Assembly: GCF_037023725.1 (NCBI RefSeq)
Contig: NZ_CP146077.1
Coordinates: 2,331,001 to 2,395,000 of the forward strand
Length of the DNA: 64,000 nucleotides
Origin: Pseudomonas bubulae
Lineage (GTDB): Bacteria > Pseudomonadota > Gammaproteobacteria > Pseudomonadales > Pseudomonadaceae
Reading direction: 5' to 3'
In this document: in pieces, positions 31,161 through 38,101 of the stretch
How positions within the stretch are numbered: the first letter of the stretch is position 1
Layout of the letters: each line of letters starts with the position of its first letter
Position numbers and translations under genes: made by a program
The notes under the pieces: model-generated
What the model was told of the DNA's origin: nothing
What the model saw: the letters and a program-made list of their open reading frames with translations, nothing else
Database searches by the model: none

Positions 31161-31988
31161 TTATTCGTCGCCAAACGGGCCGGCAGCCACGAAGGCACCG
31201 CCCTGGTAAACCATGCTCGGGTCATTGGCCGCAGGCATCGGCTGAGCTTCGATCTTGTCGCGAAACACTTCAGAGGTGTCCCTGGGCTCAAAACCCAGGT
31301 GGGCGGCATAGCGGTTGTCCCACCACACATTGAGGTTGTTGGAGGCGCCATAGACCACGGTGTGGCCGACATCCGGCGTGTACAGCGAGCGCTCGAGCAG
31401 CTGTGTAAGGTCAGCAAAGCTCAGCCAGGTGCTCATCATCCGGCGGTTTTGCGGCTCGGGGAACGAGGAACCGATGCGGATGCTGACGGTTTCGATGCCA
31501 TAGCGATCGAAGTAGAAGGTGGCCATGTCTTCGCCATAAGACTTGGACAGCCCGTAGTAACTGTCAGGCCGGCGCGGGGAGTGGGCATCCAGGGTCTGGT
31601 CCTGTTTGTAGAACCCGATGACATGGTTGGAACTGGCGAAAATCACCCGTTTGACGCCATGCCGGCGTGCCGCTTCGTAGATATGGAAAATGCCGCTGAT
31701 ATTGGGGCCGAGGATCTCTTCGAACGGGCGCTCCACCGAGACACCGCCAAAGTGCAGGATGGCGTCTACCCCTTCAACCAGCTGGTGGACGGCCTGTTTG
31801 TCGGCAAGGTCGCACATGAGCACTTCCTCGCGGCTGTCGGCAGCGGGAGCCATTGCGGCGATATCTGAAAGTCGCAGCACCCTGGCGTAGGGCTTGAGGG
31901 TTTCGCGTAGCACCTTCCCCAGACCGCCAGCAGCACCGGTGAGGAGAAGGCGATTGAAGGGGGTTTGGACAGTGTGTGTGGTTGTCAT
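31161..31988 (-). CDS. udh: Uronate dehydrogenase (NAD-dependent)
   Basis: A 275-residue short-chain dehydrogenase. LLLTGAAGGLGKVLRE is the NAD-binding loop. YYGLSKSYGED holds the catalytic Tyr-x3-Lys, and SIRIGSSFPEPQNRRM contains substrate-site residues. The whole sequence closely resembles the characterised P. putida and P. syringae enzymes. It oxidises D-galacturonate or D-glucuronate to the aldarolactone. The start is ATG 31988 rather than TTG 31991. It is the first gene of a five-gene operon, with a promoter at 32042-32070, a palindrome at 32022-32031 and an A-rich motif at 32007-32014. Confidence 0.93.
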   Translation of the reverse strand: MTTTHTVQTPFNRLLLTGAAGGLGKVLRETLKPYARVLRLSDIAAMAPAADSREEVLMCDLADKQAVHQLVEGVDAILHFGGVSVERPFEEILGPNISGIFHIYEAARRHGVKRVIFASSNHVIGFYKQDQTLDAHSPRRPDSYYGLSKSYGEDMATFYFDRYGIETVSIRIGSSFPEPQNRRMMSTWLSFADLTQLLERSLYTPDVGHTVVYGASNNLNVWWDNRYAAHLGFEPRDTSEVFRDKIEAQPMPAANDPSMVYQGGAFVAAGPFGDE

Positions 31989-32006
31989 CAAAGGGCCCTG
32001 TCGTAC

Positions 32007-32014
32007 TTGTTATT
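32007..32014 (-). promoter_or_regulatory. A-rich Hfq/Crc-type motif in the udh leader
   Basis: Minus strand AATAACAA fits AAnAAnAA and is identical to the core of the motif before the TRAP binding protein. It lies about 20 bases upstream of the udh ATG. Confidence 0.45.
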
Positions 32015-32021
32015 GTCAGTT

Positions 32022-32031
32022 GTCGTATGAC
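32022..32031. promoter_or_regulatory. Putative uronate operator upstream of udh
   Basis: GTCGTATGAC fits the palindrome GTYRTAYRAC and lies just downstream of the predicted -10 element. A matching site lies at the same place before the porin gene. A GntR-family repressor is likely, by inference. Confidence 0.55.
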
Positions 32032-32041
32032 TTGGGTTGGA

Positions 32042-32070
32042 TTATTCACAGTCATTGCGGTGGTTGTCAA
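32042..32070 (-). promoter_or_regulatory. Sigma-70 promoter of the udh operon
   Basis: Minus strand TTGACA, a 17-base spacer, then GAATAA(T). The element is near-identical to the porin promoter. Confidence 0.65.
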
Positions 32071-32103
32071 TGCACAAGTGATCTGGATTATTCACCAAAA
32101 GCA

Positions 32104-32188
32104 CCCTCTCCCAAAGGGAGAGGGGACTAAAGGCAAAAGCAGTTCTGCGTAACACCACGCATCAGCCCCCTCTCCCTTTGGGAGAGGG
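32104..32188. repeat. Paired CCCTCTCCC palindromes
   Basis: Two inverted repeats, 32104-32124 (CCCTCTCCC-AAA-GGGAGAGGG) and 32168-32188 (CCCTCTCCC-TTT-GGGAGAGGG), followed by CAGGGGTGAGGG. This is a common intergenic element of Pseudomonas and other proteobacteria. Here it lies between the porin stop and the udh promoter and may end porin transcription. Confidence 0.75.
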
Positions 32189-32232
32189 CAGGGGTGAGGG
32201 TCGCAAGCGCCCCCCGATGGCACAGACATGAC

Positions 32233-33528
32233 TTACAGCAACGACAACGGATAGCTGATAAAGATGCGGTTCTCGTCGAATTCGTGGGTGCTGTAGTCGC
32301 GTCGGATACTCGCATTGCGCCAGCGCAGGTTGAGGTCCTTGAACGTACCGGCCTGTACGGTGTAAGCCAGTTCCGATTCGCGGCCCCATTCCTTGCCATC
32401 GGTGATGCTGCCGGTGTGGATGTTATCGCCACTGATATAGCGGTTCATCATGGTCAGGCCGGGGACGCCGAGCACCGCGAAATCCAGGTCATGACGCACT
32501 TGCCAGGAGCGCTCCTTGGCCAGGTCATAGCTGGAGTTGTAGCTGTCGTTGGCCAGGGTTCCGCCGCTGGTGCCATTGACCCTGAACCAGCCATCGTCGC
32601 CACTGATTTTCTGCAGGCCCACATACAGAGTGTTGCCCTTGTATTTGGCCGACAGCAGGGCGTAGGCGGTTCTATTGTCCAGGTCCCCCGCCAGTTTGTT
32701 ACCGTCTTCCTTGCCCCAGAAATAACCGAGGTTTGCGCCCAGCGTCACATCGCCAACAGGTTGGCTGTGCAACACGTTTAAAAATTGCTGCTGGTAGATG
32801 TCTTCCAGCTGGGCATACCACAGGCCGACCTGGGTACGCTTTTCATTGAAGCTGTAATCACCGCCGGCAAAGTTGAAGCGATCGGAGGTAAAGGCACCTT
32901 TGCCGTTGAGCGACATGTCTTCCATGCTTGCGTCGTTACGCGGGCTGTTGGCGCGGAACTGGCCACCGTAGAGGTTCAGCCCGGCGATTTCTTTTGAAGT
33001 GATCTGGCCGCCACGGAAGGTTTGCGGCAAGGAGCGGCCATCGTCCGAGCGCAGGATCGGCAGCACCGGCATCCACTCGCCGATTTTCAGTTCCGTATTG
33101 GAGATTTTGGCCTTGGCCGCAACACCCAAACGACCAAAGTTATCGGCGGGCTCACCATCGCTGTGGGTCGGTAACAGTTGAGTACCGACCGTGCCCTTGC
33201 CGCCGTCGAGTTTTTGCGAGTAAAGCCCCAGTACATCCACTCCGAAACCGACAGTGCCCTGGGTATAGCCGGACTTGACGTCGAGAATGAAGTTTTGCGT
33301 CCACTCTTCGGCCTTGCTTTGCGGGTAGTCAGGGTTGGTATAGTTGCGGTTGATGTAGGCGTTGCGCAGGTTCAATGTAGCCTTGGTGTCATCGATAAAG
33401 CCTTCGGCCATACCGCTGACGGGCAGCGCCAGACCCATGCTGCCAAGGCCCAGCAACACCAGCGAGCGGGTACCACGGGAGGTTCTTGAGCAAGTGAACA
33501 GGGAGGGGGCACAGGTAGGTGTGATCAT
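32233..33528 (-). CDS. OprD-family outer-membrane porin, probable uronate uptake
   Basis: A 431-residue protein. A long N-terminal signal peptide (to about residue 40, ending SGMAEGFIDD) precedes an OprD barrel that starts with the typical DDTKATLNLRNAYINRNY and contains KIGEWMPVLPILRSDDGRSLPQTFRG and the periodic amphipathic strands up to the C-terminal YPLSLL. OprD paralogues are substrate-specific. The shared palindrome and promoter with udh make hexuronate the likely substrate. The start follows TCAGGAG. Confidence 0.9.
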   Translation of the reverse strand: MITPTCAPSLFTCSRTSRGTRSLVLLGLGSMGLALPVSGMAEGFIDDTKATLNLRNAYINRNYTNPDYPQSKAEEWTQNFILDVKSGYTQGTVGFGVDVLGLYSQKLDGGKGTVGTQLLPTHSDGEPADNFGRLGVAAKAKISNTELKIGEWMPVLPILRSDDGRSLPQTFRGGQITSKEIAGLNLYGGQFRANSPRNDASMEDMSLNGKGAFTSDRFNFAGGDYSFNEKRTQVGLWYAQLEDIYQQQFLNVLHSQPVGDVTLGANLGYFWGKEDGNKLAGDLDNRTAYALLSAKYKGNTLYVGLQKISGDDGWFRVNGTSGGTLANDSYNSSYDLAKERSWQVRHDLDFAVLGVPGLTMMNRYISGDNIHTGSITDGKEWGRESELAYTVQAGTFKDLNLRWRNASIRRDYSTHEFDENRIFISYPLSLL

Positions 33529-33544
33529 CCGTAGAGCTCCTGAG

Positions 33545-33560
33545 TATTATTATTTTTGTT
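33545..33560 (-). promoter_or_regulatory. A-rich Hfq/Crc-type motif before the porin gene
   Basis: Minus strand AACAAAAATAATAATA holds several overlapping AAnAAnAA matches directly 5' of the CAGGAG ribosome-binding site. Confidence 0.55.
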
Positions 33561-33567
33561 ATCTGTC

Positions 33568-33577
33568 GTCGTACAAC
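33568..33577. promoter_or_regulatory. Putative uronate operator upstream of the porin gene
   Basis: GTCGTACAAC fits GTYRTAYRAC, the palindrome also found at 32022-32031. It begins about 10 bases downstream of the predicted -10. Confidence 0.55.
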
Positions 33578-33586
33578 CAGGCAGAT

Positions 33587-33615
33587 TATTTACAGACTGT
33601 CTAGGGAGTTGTCAA
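33587..33615 (-). promoter_or_regulatory. Sigma-70 promoter of the porin gene
   Basis: Minus strand TTGACA, a 17-base spacer, then TAAATA(AT). Confidence 0.7.
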
Positions 33616-33674
33616 TGTCAGCGGCTACACTGCGTGCACCAGATTCCTACTCGCATCACTGACATGGATGGCTC

Positions 33675-34757
33675 ATGAACGAAACAAGTCTGCAACGTAA
33701 AACCCTGCTCCTGTTGCTGGCCTTGGTCACAATTGCATTCATCTGGATTTTATTGCCGTTTTATGGCGCGATTTTTTGGGCTGTTGCCCTGGGGATTCTG
33801 TTTGCACCCCTGCAACGCAAGCTGCTACTCAAGCTAAAAGGCCGACGCAACCTGGCAACTTTTACCACGCTGGGGGCCTGTACGGTGATCGCGATCATTC
33901 CGGTCATCATCACCACGACCTTGCTGGTGCAGGAAGTGGCAACGCTCTACAAGGATGTTGAAAGCGGCAGAATCAACGTCGCCAGCTATGTCATGCAGTT
34001 CAAGGATATCCTGCCGGCCACCGCCCAGGACTGGCTTGACCGTTTCGGCATGGGCAATATCGACGGGCTGAGCGAGAAAGTATCCAAGGGTGCACTCGAA
34101 GGCAGCCAGTTTTTTGCCACCCAGGTGTTCAGCTTTGGTCAGAGCACCTTTGATCTGGTGGTGAGCTTTTTCATCATGCTGTACCTGCTGTACTTCTTTA
34201 TTCGTGATGGCCAGCAAATGGTGCGCACCATCCGCAACGCGGTACCGCTTGCCGAACAGCAAAAACGTCTGTTGCAGCTCAAATTGCGCCGTGTGGTCCG
34301 GGCCTCGGTCAAGGGCAACCTGGCGGTGGCCATTACCCAGGGGGCATTGGGCGGGGTGATTTTCTGGGTGTTGGGCATCCACAGCGCGCTGTTCTGGGCG
34401 GTGCTGATGATGTTCCTGTCGCTGTTGCCCGCCGTGGGTGCCGGCATCGTCTGGGCACCGGTCGCGGTTTACTTCGTAGTGACCGGCTCGGTCTGGCAGG
34501 GTGTGGTGCTGGCGCTGTATGGGGTCTTTGTGATCGGCATGGTGGACAACGTGCTGCGCCCCATCCTGGTGGGCAAGGACACGAAAATGCCGGACTTCCT
34601 GATTTTGATCTCGACCCTGGGCGGCATGGCGATCTTCGGCCTCAATGGCTTTGTGATCGGGCCATTGATTGCCGCCCTGTTCCTGTCCAGCTGGGGCCTG
34701 TTCAGTGGCACCCGGCGCAAGGTGCGGTTGCCAGCCGATATCCCGTCCGGCGATTAA
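33675..34757 (+). CDS. AI-2E-family (PerM/YdiK-type) membrane permease
   Basis: A 360-residue protein with about eight hydrophobic segments and the family arrangement: two N-terminal helices, a hydrophilic region (TLYKDVESGRINVASYVMQF), then FIMLYLLYFFIRDG, GALGGVIFWVLGIHSALFWAVLMMFLSLLPAVGAGIVW and the conserved LRPILVGKDTKMPDFLILISTLGG. The nearest family members are of unknown role. The name AI-2E does not prove autoinducer export. Its stop codon overlaps that of the convergent TonB receptor gene. Confidence 0.88.
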   Translation: MNETSLQRKTLLLLLALVTIAFIWILLPFYGAIFWAVALGILFAPLQRKLLLKLKGRRNLATFTTLGACTVIAIIPVIITTTLLVQEVATLYKDVESGRINVASYVMQFKDILPATAQDWLDRFGMGNIDGLSEKVSKGALEGSQFFATQVFSFGQSTFDLVVSFFIMLYLLYFFIRDGQQMVRTIRNAVPLAEQQKRLLQLKLRRVVRASVKGNLAVAITQGALGGVIFWVLGIHSALFWAVLMMFLSLLPAVGAGIVWAPVAVYFVVTGSVWQGVVLALYGVFVIGMVDNVLRPILVGKDTKMPDFLILISTLGGMAIFGLNGFVIGPLIAALFLSSWGLFSGTRRKVRLPADIPSGD

Positions 34758-36838
34758 CGGAAGCTGTAGGAAACCCCCACGTAGGCGCCCCTGCCTTCAC
34801 CGGGGGTGGAGCGCGCGGCGTCCAGTCCCTTGTCGTCATACCCTGGCGTAACCGTAGCGGCATAGCGCTCGCCACTCAGGTTGCGCAGGTCGAGCCAGGC
34901 TTGCCAGTCCTGCTTGGGGGCGTTGTAGCCCAGGGTTGCGCCCCAAAGCATATAGGACGAGGTGTAATACGAGTTGGCGTAATCCACCGCCATGCGTGAG
35001 GCAACCTGGGTGTTCACCCCGGCATAGAAGCCCTGCGGATGGTCATAGCGTACTTCGGCCTGGTAGTAGTGTTGCGGGATCCCCGGCAACTTGTTGTCGC
35101 CAAAGCGCTCGTCGTCACGGTAATGGAAGTCGCTGAAGGTGTAGGCCTGGCGCAGAGATACCTTGCCTGCGGCTCTCCCTTCCCACAGCAGACTGTTGAG
35201 CCCGGCTTCGATGCCTTGGTGCACGGTTGGGCTGGCGTTGTATTCACCGACGATGGGTGACTCGATCTCCACGGTCAGTAACTCATGGCGTACAGCCGAG
35301 TAATACCAGGCCAGATCCCATTTACCTACCCATGACTCGCCACGTGTGCCCAGCTCCAGCGTTGTAGCCGTCTGATTTTGCATGGCTATCGGTGTGCTTT
35401 GACGATCTGTTGCGGGGCCGCTGTCTTTGAAGCGGTACGGCGAACTCCAGATCATCGACCAAGGGTGCGGTGGTTCGACCGAGCGGCTCAGGTTGCCGTA
35501 CACCTGCAGGCTCGGGTTGAACTCGTAGCGCAGGCCAACACGGGGTGCGTAGTCCCAATCATGCTGGCTGACCTTGCCGCCGCTCTCGGGGTAGCTCACA
35601 TCACTTTCGCGGCGGGTGTAGATCAACGCCATACCGGTGGTCAGCCACAGATCGGGGATCAGCTCAAGGTCATTGCTGGCGTGCAACACGGTGTCTGAGC
35701 CTTGGTAGCTGAAGTCACGAGTCTTGGTGCCGACCGGGTATATAGTCGAAATACGTACAAATTCCGACGCACCGCTGTTAGGCAAATGCTTGGTGTTGCG
35801 CAGGCCCACGGTGGTGTTGCTTTCGAGGCCGAACAGGGTGTCGCGGCGCTTGTAGTTGAGCGTGCCGCTGACATCGGTATAGGCAACTTTCAAGCGGTTA
35901 GGGCCTTCTCGCAGATCCATCGGGTAGTCGTGATAGACCAGGCCCACTTCCAGCTGCGAATCGTCATCCAGGTACATCGTGGTCTTGTTGCCCAGCCAGG
36001 TACTGCCGGGTTGCGGGCGGCTGTAGTCCCCTGCCACATAGGCCGGGTTGGCTGCGCGGGGGTGATGCTTGATATTGTCTTTGGTCACGCGCCCGGCCAG
36101 TTCGTTATCGGTTTCGCGATAGCGCAGGTAGAAGCGGGTTTCCAGTTGTGGACTGAAGCGATAACCGACATTGGCTGCGATGCCTTTGCTGCTGCCAGCG
36201 GTATGGTGTTGATAGCCGTCGGTGTCTGAGTCGGTCAGGGCGACATAGTAGTCCAGATCTCCCAGCACCTGCCCGGAGCTGATCTGGCGTTTCTGATAGC
36301 CATAGCTGCCCGTTTCATAACGCACCTGCAATGGCGCGGCGTCGTAGCCGGTGTGGGTGACGTAGTTGATCGAGCCGCCCAGGGCCAGCGAGCCGGTGTC
36401 GAAGCCATTGGCGCCGCGCAGCACTTCGGCGCGGCTCAACCATAGCGGTTCGAACAGTTCGTAGGGCGTACCGCCGGGGCCGGTCAGGGGCAGGCCGTCG
36501 AACATGACATACAGCCCCGAGCCGTGGGCGCTAGGGGCGCGGTTGATACCCGAGCCACGCACCGAGACCTTGGCCCCGTCATTGCCCGCCGATTGCGCGT
36601 AGACCCCTGGCTGGTAGGCCAGTACATCGGCATTGCTGGCGGTGCGACCGTTTTCGACGCGGGCCATATTGATCAGGTTGCTGGCGCCGGGCACTTCATT
36701 GAGTGCGTTCTGGGCGGCTTCCAGTTCGCTGCTTTCTTCGCTGCGTACCTGCACCTCACCCAGTTCCAGGGCACTGCCGTAGGCGGGGGTGGCACTGAGG
36801 AGTGCCAAAGGTAAAAGCGAGGAGAACACGGATCGCAT
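34754..36838 (-). CDS. TonB-dependent outer-membrane receptor, ligand unknown
   Basis: A 694-residue protein. The ATG at 36838 gives a clean signal peptide (MRSVFSSLLPLALLSATPAYG), while an upstream in-frame start 22 codons earlier does not. Residues 25-160 form the plug domain with VLAYQPGVYAQSAGNDGAKVSVRGSG and the R-G-A-N-G-F/LGGSINYVT segments; about 22 barrel strands follow, ending in GVSYSFR with the terminal Phe-Arg. It resembles FecA-type or siderophore receptors in layout, but no sigma/anti-sigma pair or signalling domain is present. The ligand cannot be assigned. Confidence 0.88.
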   Translation of the reverse strand: MRSVFSSLLPLALLSATPAYGSALELGEVQVRSEESSELEAAQNALNEVPGASNLINMARVENGRTASNADVLAYQPGVYAQSAGNDGAKVSVRGSGINRAPSAHGSGLYVMFDGLPLTGPGGTPYELFEPLWLSRAEVLRGANGFDTGSLALGGSINYVTHTGYDAAPLQVRYETGSYGYQKRQISSGQVLGDLDYYVALTDSDTDGYQHHTAGSSKGIAANVGYRFSPQLETRFYLRYRETDNELAGRVTKDNIKHHPRAANPAYVAGDYSRPQPGSTWLGNKTTMYLDDDSQLEVGLVYHDYPMDLREGPNRLKVAYTDVSGTLNYKRRDTLFGLESNTTVGLRNTKHLPNSGASEFVRISTIYPVGTKTRDFSYQGSDTVLHASNDLELIPDLWLTTGMALIYTRRESDVSYPESGGKVSQHDWDYAPRVGLRYEFNPSLQVYGNLSRSVEPPHPWSMIWSSPYRFKDSGPATDRQSTPIAMQNQTATTLELGTRGESWVGKWDLAWYYSAVRHELLTVEIESPIVGEYNASPTVHQGIEAGLNSLLWEGRAAGKVSLRQAYTFSDFHYRDDERFGDNKLPGIPQHYYQAEVRYDHPQGFYAGVNTQVASRMAVDYANSYYTSSYMLWGATLGYNAPKQDWQAWLDLRNLSGERYAATVTPGYDDKGLDAARSTPGEGRGAYVGVSYSFR

Positions 36839-36926
36839 TAATGGAGCTTCCAGATCGATGGGCGGGCGGCGCGCCAGCCTATACAAGCCCGGAATCACTC
36901 GCAACTGTCACGGTTGCAATCCAGTT

Positions 36927-36949
36927 GTGGGAGCGAGCCTGCTCGCGAA
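36927..36949. repeat. Single REP, class A
   Basis: GTGGGAGCGAGCCTGCTCGCGA with no inverted partner nearby, so it is a REP singlet. Confidence 0.85.
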
Positions 36950-37130
36950 GCTGCAAGCTCACGCTTTTTCGGGATTTATCGCACAGGTTTGGCAATTGCT
37001 GGAGGTCTGATGCGGGGCCTATAGTGGGTGCTCGCCGATAAGGCGACCGGGATTGGCGATCCGCAGTAACTTTAAATAAGTACATAATTGCTATTTACGG
37101 TTGAGCGTGTAATTTGCTCGAAATGTTTTA

Positions 37131-37241
37131 TGGCAGTTGTACGTGGGAGATCTTCGGGTCTGCCGGGTTTTCTTAAAGTTACCGGTTCGCCAACCCACGT
37201 ACAGCGGCCACCTTTTTTGTTTGGCGACAAAAATGGATGGC
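37131..37241 (+). ncRNA. Structured 5' leader RNA of the small downstream gene
   Basis: The arms TGTACGTGGG (37138-37147) and CCCACGTACA (37194-37203) pair perfectly and can extend with TGGC (37131-37134) to GCCA (37207-37210). The enclosed segment TTCGGGTCTGCCGGGTT ... ACCGGTTCGCCAACCC resembles a conserved stretch I recall ahead of many short Pseudomonas genes of DUF3077/DUF6124 type. A second hairpin (TTTTTGT 37214-37220 with ACAAAAA 37227-37233) follows. GCCA at 37207-37210 can instead pair with TGGC at 37238-37241, so two alternative folds are possible. Confidence 0.5.
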
Positions 37242-37267
37242 TAAATCCAACTTTAAGAGACTTTCTT

Positions 37268-37537
37268 ATGACGAATTCACCGTATATCCCGTTAACAGCC
37301 ATTGACTGCACCATCCCCGCCTTGCTGATCGATCGCAACGTCCCCCTCGATGTGCTCCATGCCAACGCAGTCGCCCGCGTTCTGGCTGTAACTCAACTGA
37401 TGGAATCGTTCTCCAGCCGCGAAGTGCAGCAGGCCGATTCGGTTGATCTCAAACATCTGGCTACGGTTTCAGCGCAATTGCTGCGCGATGGTTGTGACCT
37501 GCTCGATGTGCTGGGCTGGCGCTTGCGGCCCGCTTGA
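37268..37537 (+). CDS. Small helical protein, DUF3077/DUF6124-like, function unknown
   Basis: An 89-residue protein, MTNSPYIPLTAIDCTIPALLI onward. It has no signal peptide or membrane helix. Residues 25-88 look like two or three amphipathic helices (DVLHANAVARVLAVTQLMESFSS and KHLATVSAQLLRDGCDLLDVL). This resembles the short proteins of the Pseudomonas-specific DUF3077/DUF6124 group, which occur in many copies per genome. The upstream open frame is part of the leader and not coding. It has no operon partner. The function is unknown. Confidence 0.6.
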   Translation: MTNSPYIPLTAIDCTIPALLIDRNVPLDVLHANAVARVLAVTQLMESFSSREVQQADSVDLKHLATVSAQLLRDGCDLLDVLGWRLRPA

Positions 37538-37599
37538 TCGTGTTTGTTTAACTGATACGTTGAGTACATATCCGGCATTTGTGTCTAACTTAAATAGTG

Positions 37600-37898
37600 G
37601 TTTCGCCCTTACGGCGAGTCCCTTTTTGAAGGACCAAAAAGGAACCAAAAAGTCCTCGCCCCATCGTACGGCCTTCGCTTCGCTCAGGTTCCCTCGCTCC
37701 GGCTCTGCTCCGTGGGCACGCCGCCACGGGCCATCCATGGCCCATCGCGGCTCTCCCGGCATCCATGCCGGGAGACCCACTCCACAGAACCTCCTCTCGG
37801 CCTCCCGGGAGGGCTGGCAGATCAAAAGCACTGCACCGCGAGGCGGCCGACCGGCCGGCCTGTTTGGCGGCGAGGTCTGCGAGCCCCGCACATCCCCT
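37600..37898. repeat. Long Pseudomonas intergenic repeat
   Basis: It starts with TTTCGCCCTTACGGCGAGTC, continues through CCTTCGCTTCGCTCAGG and carries the palindromes GGCCATCCATGGCC and CGGCATCCATGCCG. I recognise this from other Pseudomonas chromosomes as a roughly 300-base dispersed element. It has no coding content I can support. Confidence 0.65.
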
Positions 37899-37900
37899 CT

Positions 37901-37985
37901 GTGGGAGCGGGCTTGCTCGCGATGGCATCGGCGCGCTTAGCCTGCCAGACCATGCCGTCTGCATCGCAGGCAAGCCAGCTCCCAC
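37901..37985. repeat. REP inverted pair, class B, second arm degenerate
   Basis: GTGGGAGCGGGCTTGCTCGCGATG at the left and a mismatched partner (GCAGGCAAGCCAGCTCCCAC) at the right. Confidence 0.85.
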
Positions 37986-38045
37986 AGGTTTAGCGTCGCA
38001 TAGAAATCCTGAGTATTTACAACTTCCACATGATTTGTGGTGCAA

Positions 38046-38084
38046 CAAAAAACCCCGTGAAGGCCAGGCCTCCACGGGGTTTTG
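38046..38084 (-). terminator. Terminator of the nuo operon
   Basis: AACCCCGTG / CACGGGGTT stem with an inner GGCC/GGCC, and a T-run (read on the minus strand) just past nuoN. Confidence 0.88.
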
Positions 38085-38101
38085 GGTACAGCCGCTAACG
38101 C

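Larger units (their letters stand above)
36839..37267. other. Intergenic region with a single REP and a structured leader
   Basis: A 429-base gap between the divergent TonB receptor and small-gene units. It holds a solitary class A REP (36927-36949) and the folded leader at 37131-37241. I see no convincing Fur box before the receptor gene. Confidence 0.6.
37538..38101. other. Repeat-filled intergenic region
   Basis: A 564-base region between the small gene and nuoN that holds a long Pseudomonas intergenic repeat, a class B REP pair and the nuo terminator. Several open frames cross it on both strands, but none has a ribosome-binding site or recognisable protein. Confidence 0.7.

Noticed and set aside
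31161..31988. UDP-glucose epimerase as the identity of the dehydrogenase
   Set aside because: The sequence is too short and too close to known uronate dehydrogenases, and the lactonase and TRAP context fits uronate oxidation.
37469..38075. Open frames on both strands in the long repeat
   Set aside because: They are composed of palindromic repeat and REP sequence, lack ribosome-binding sites, and conflict with each other.
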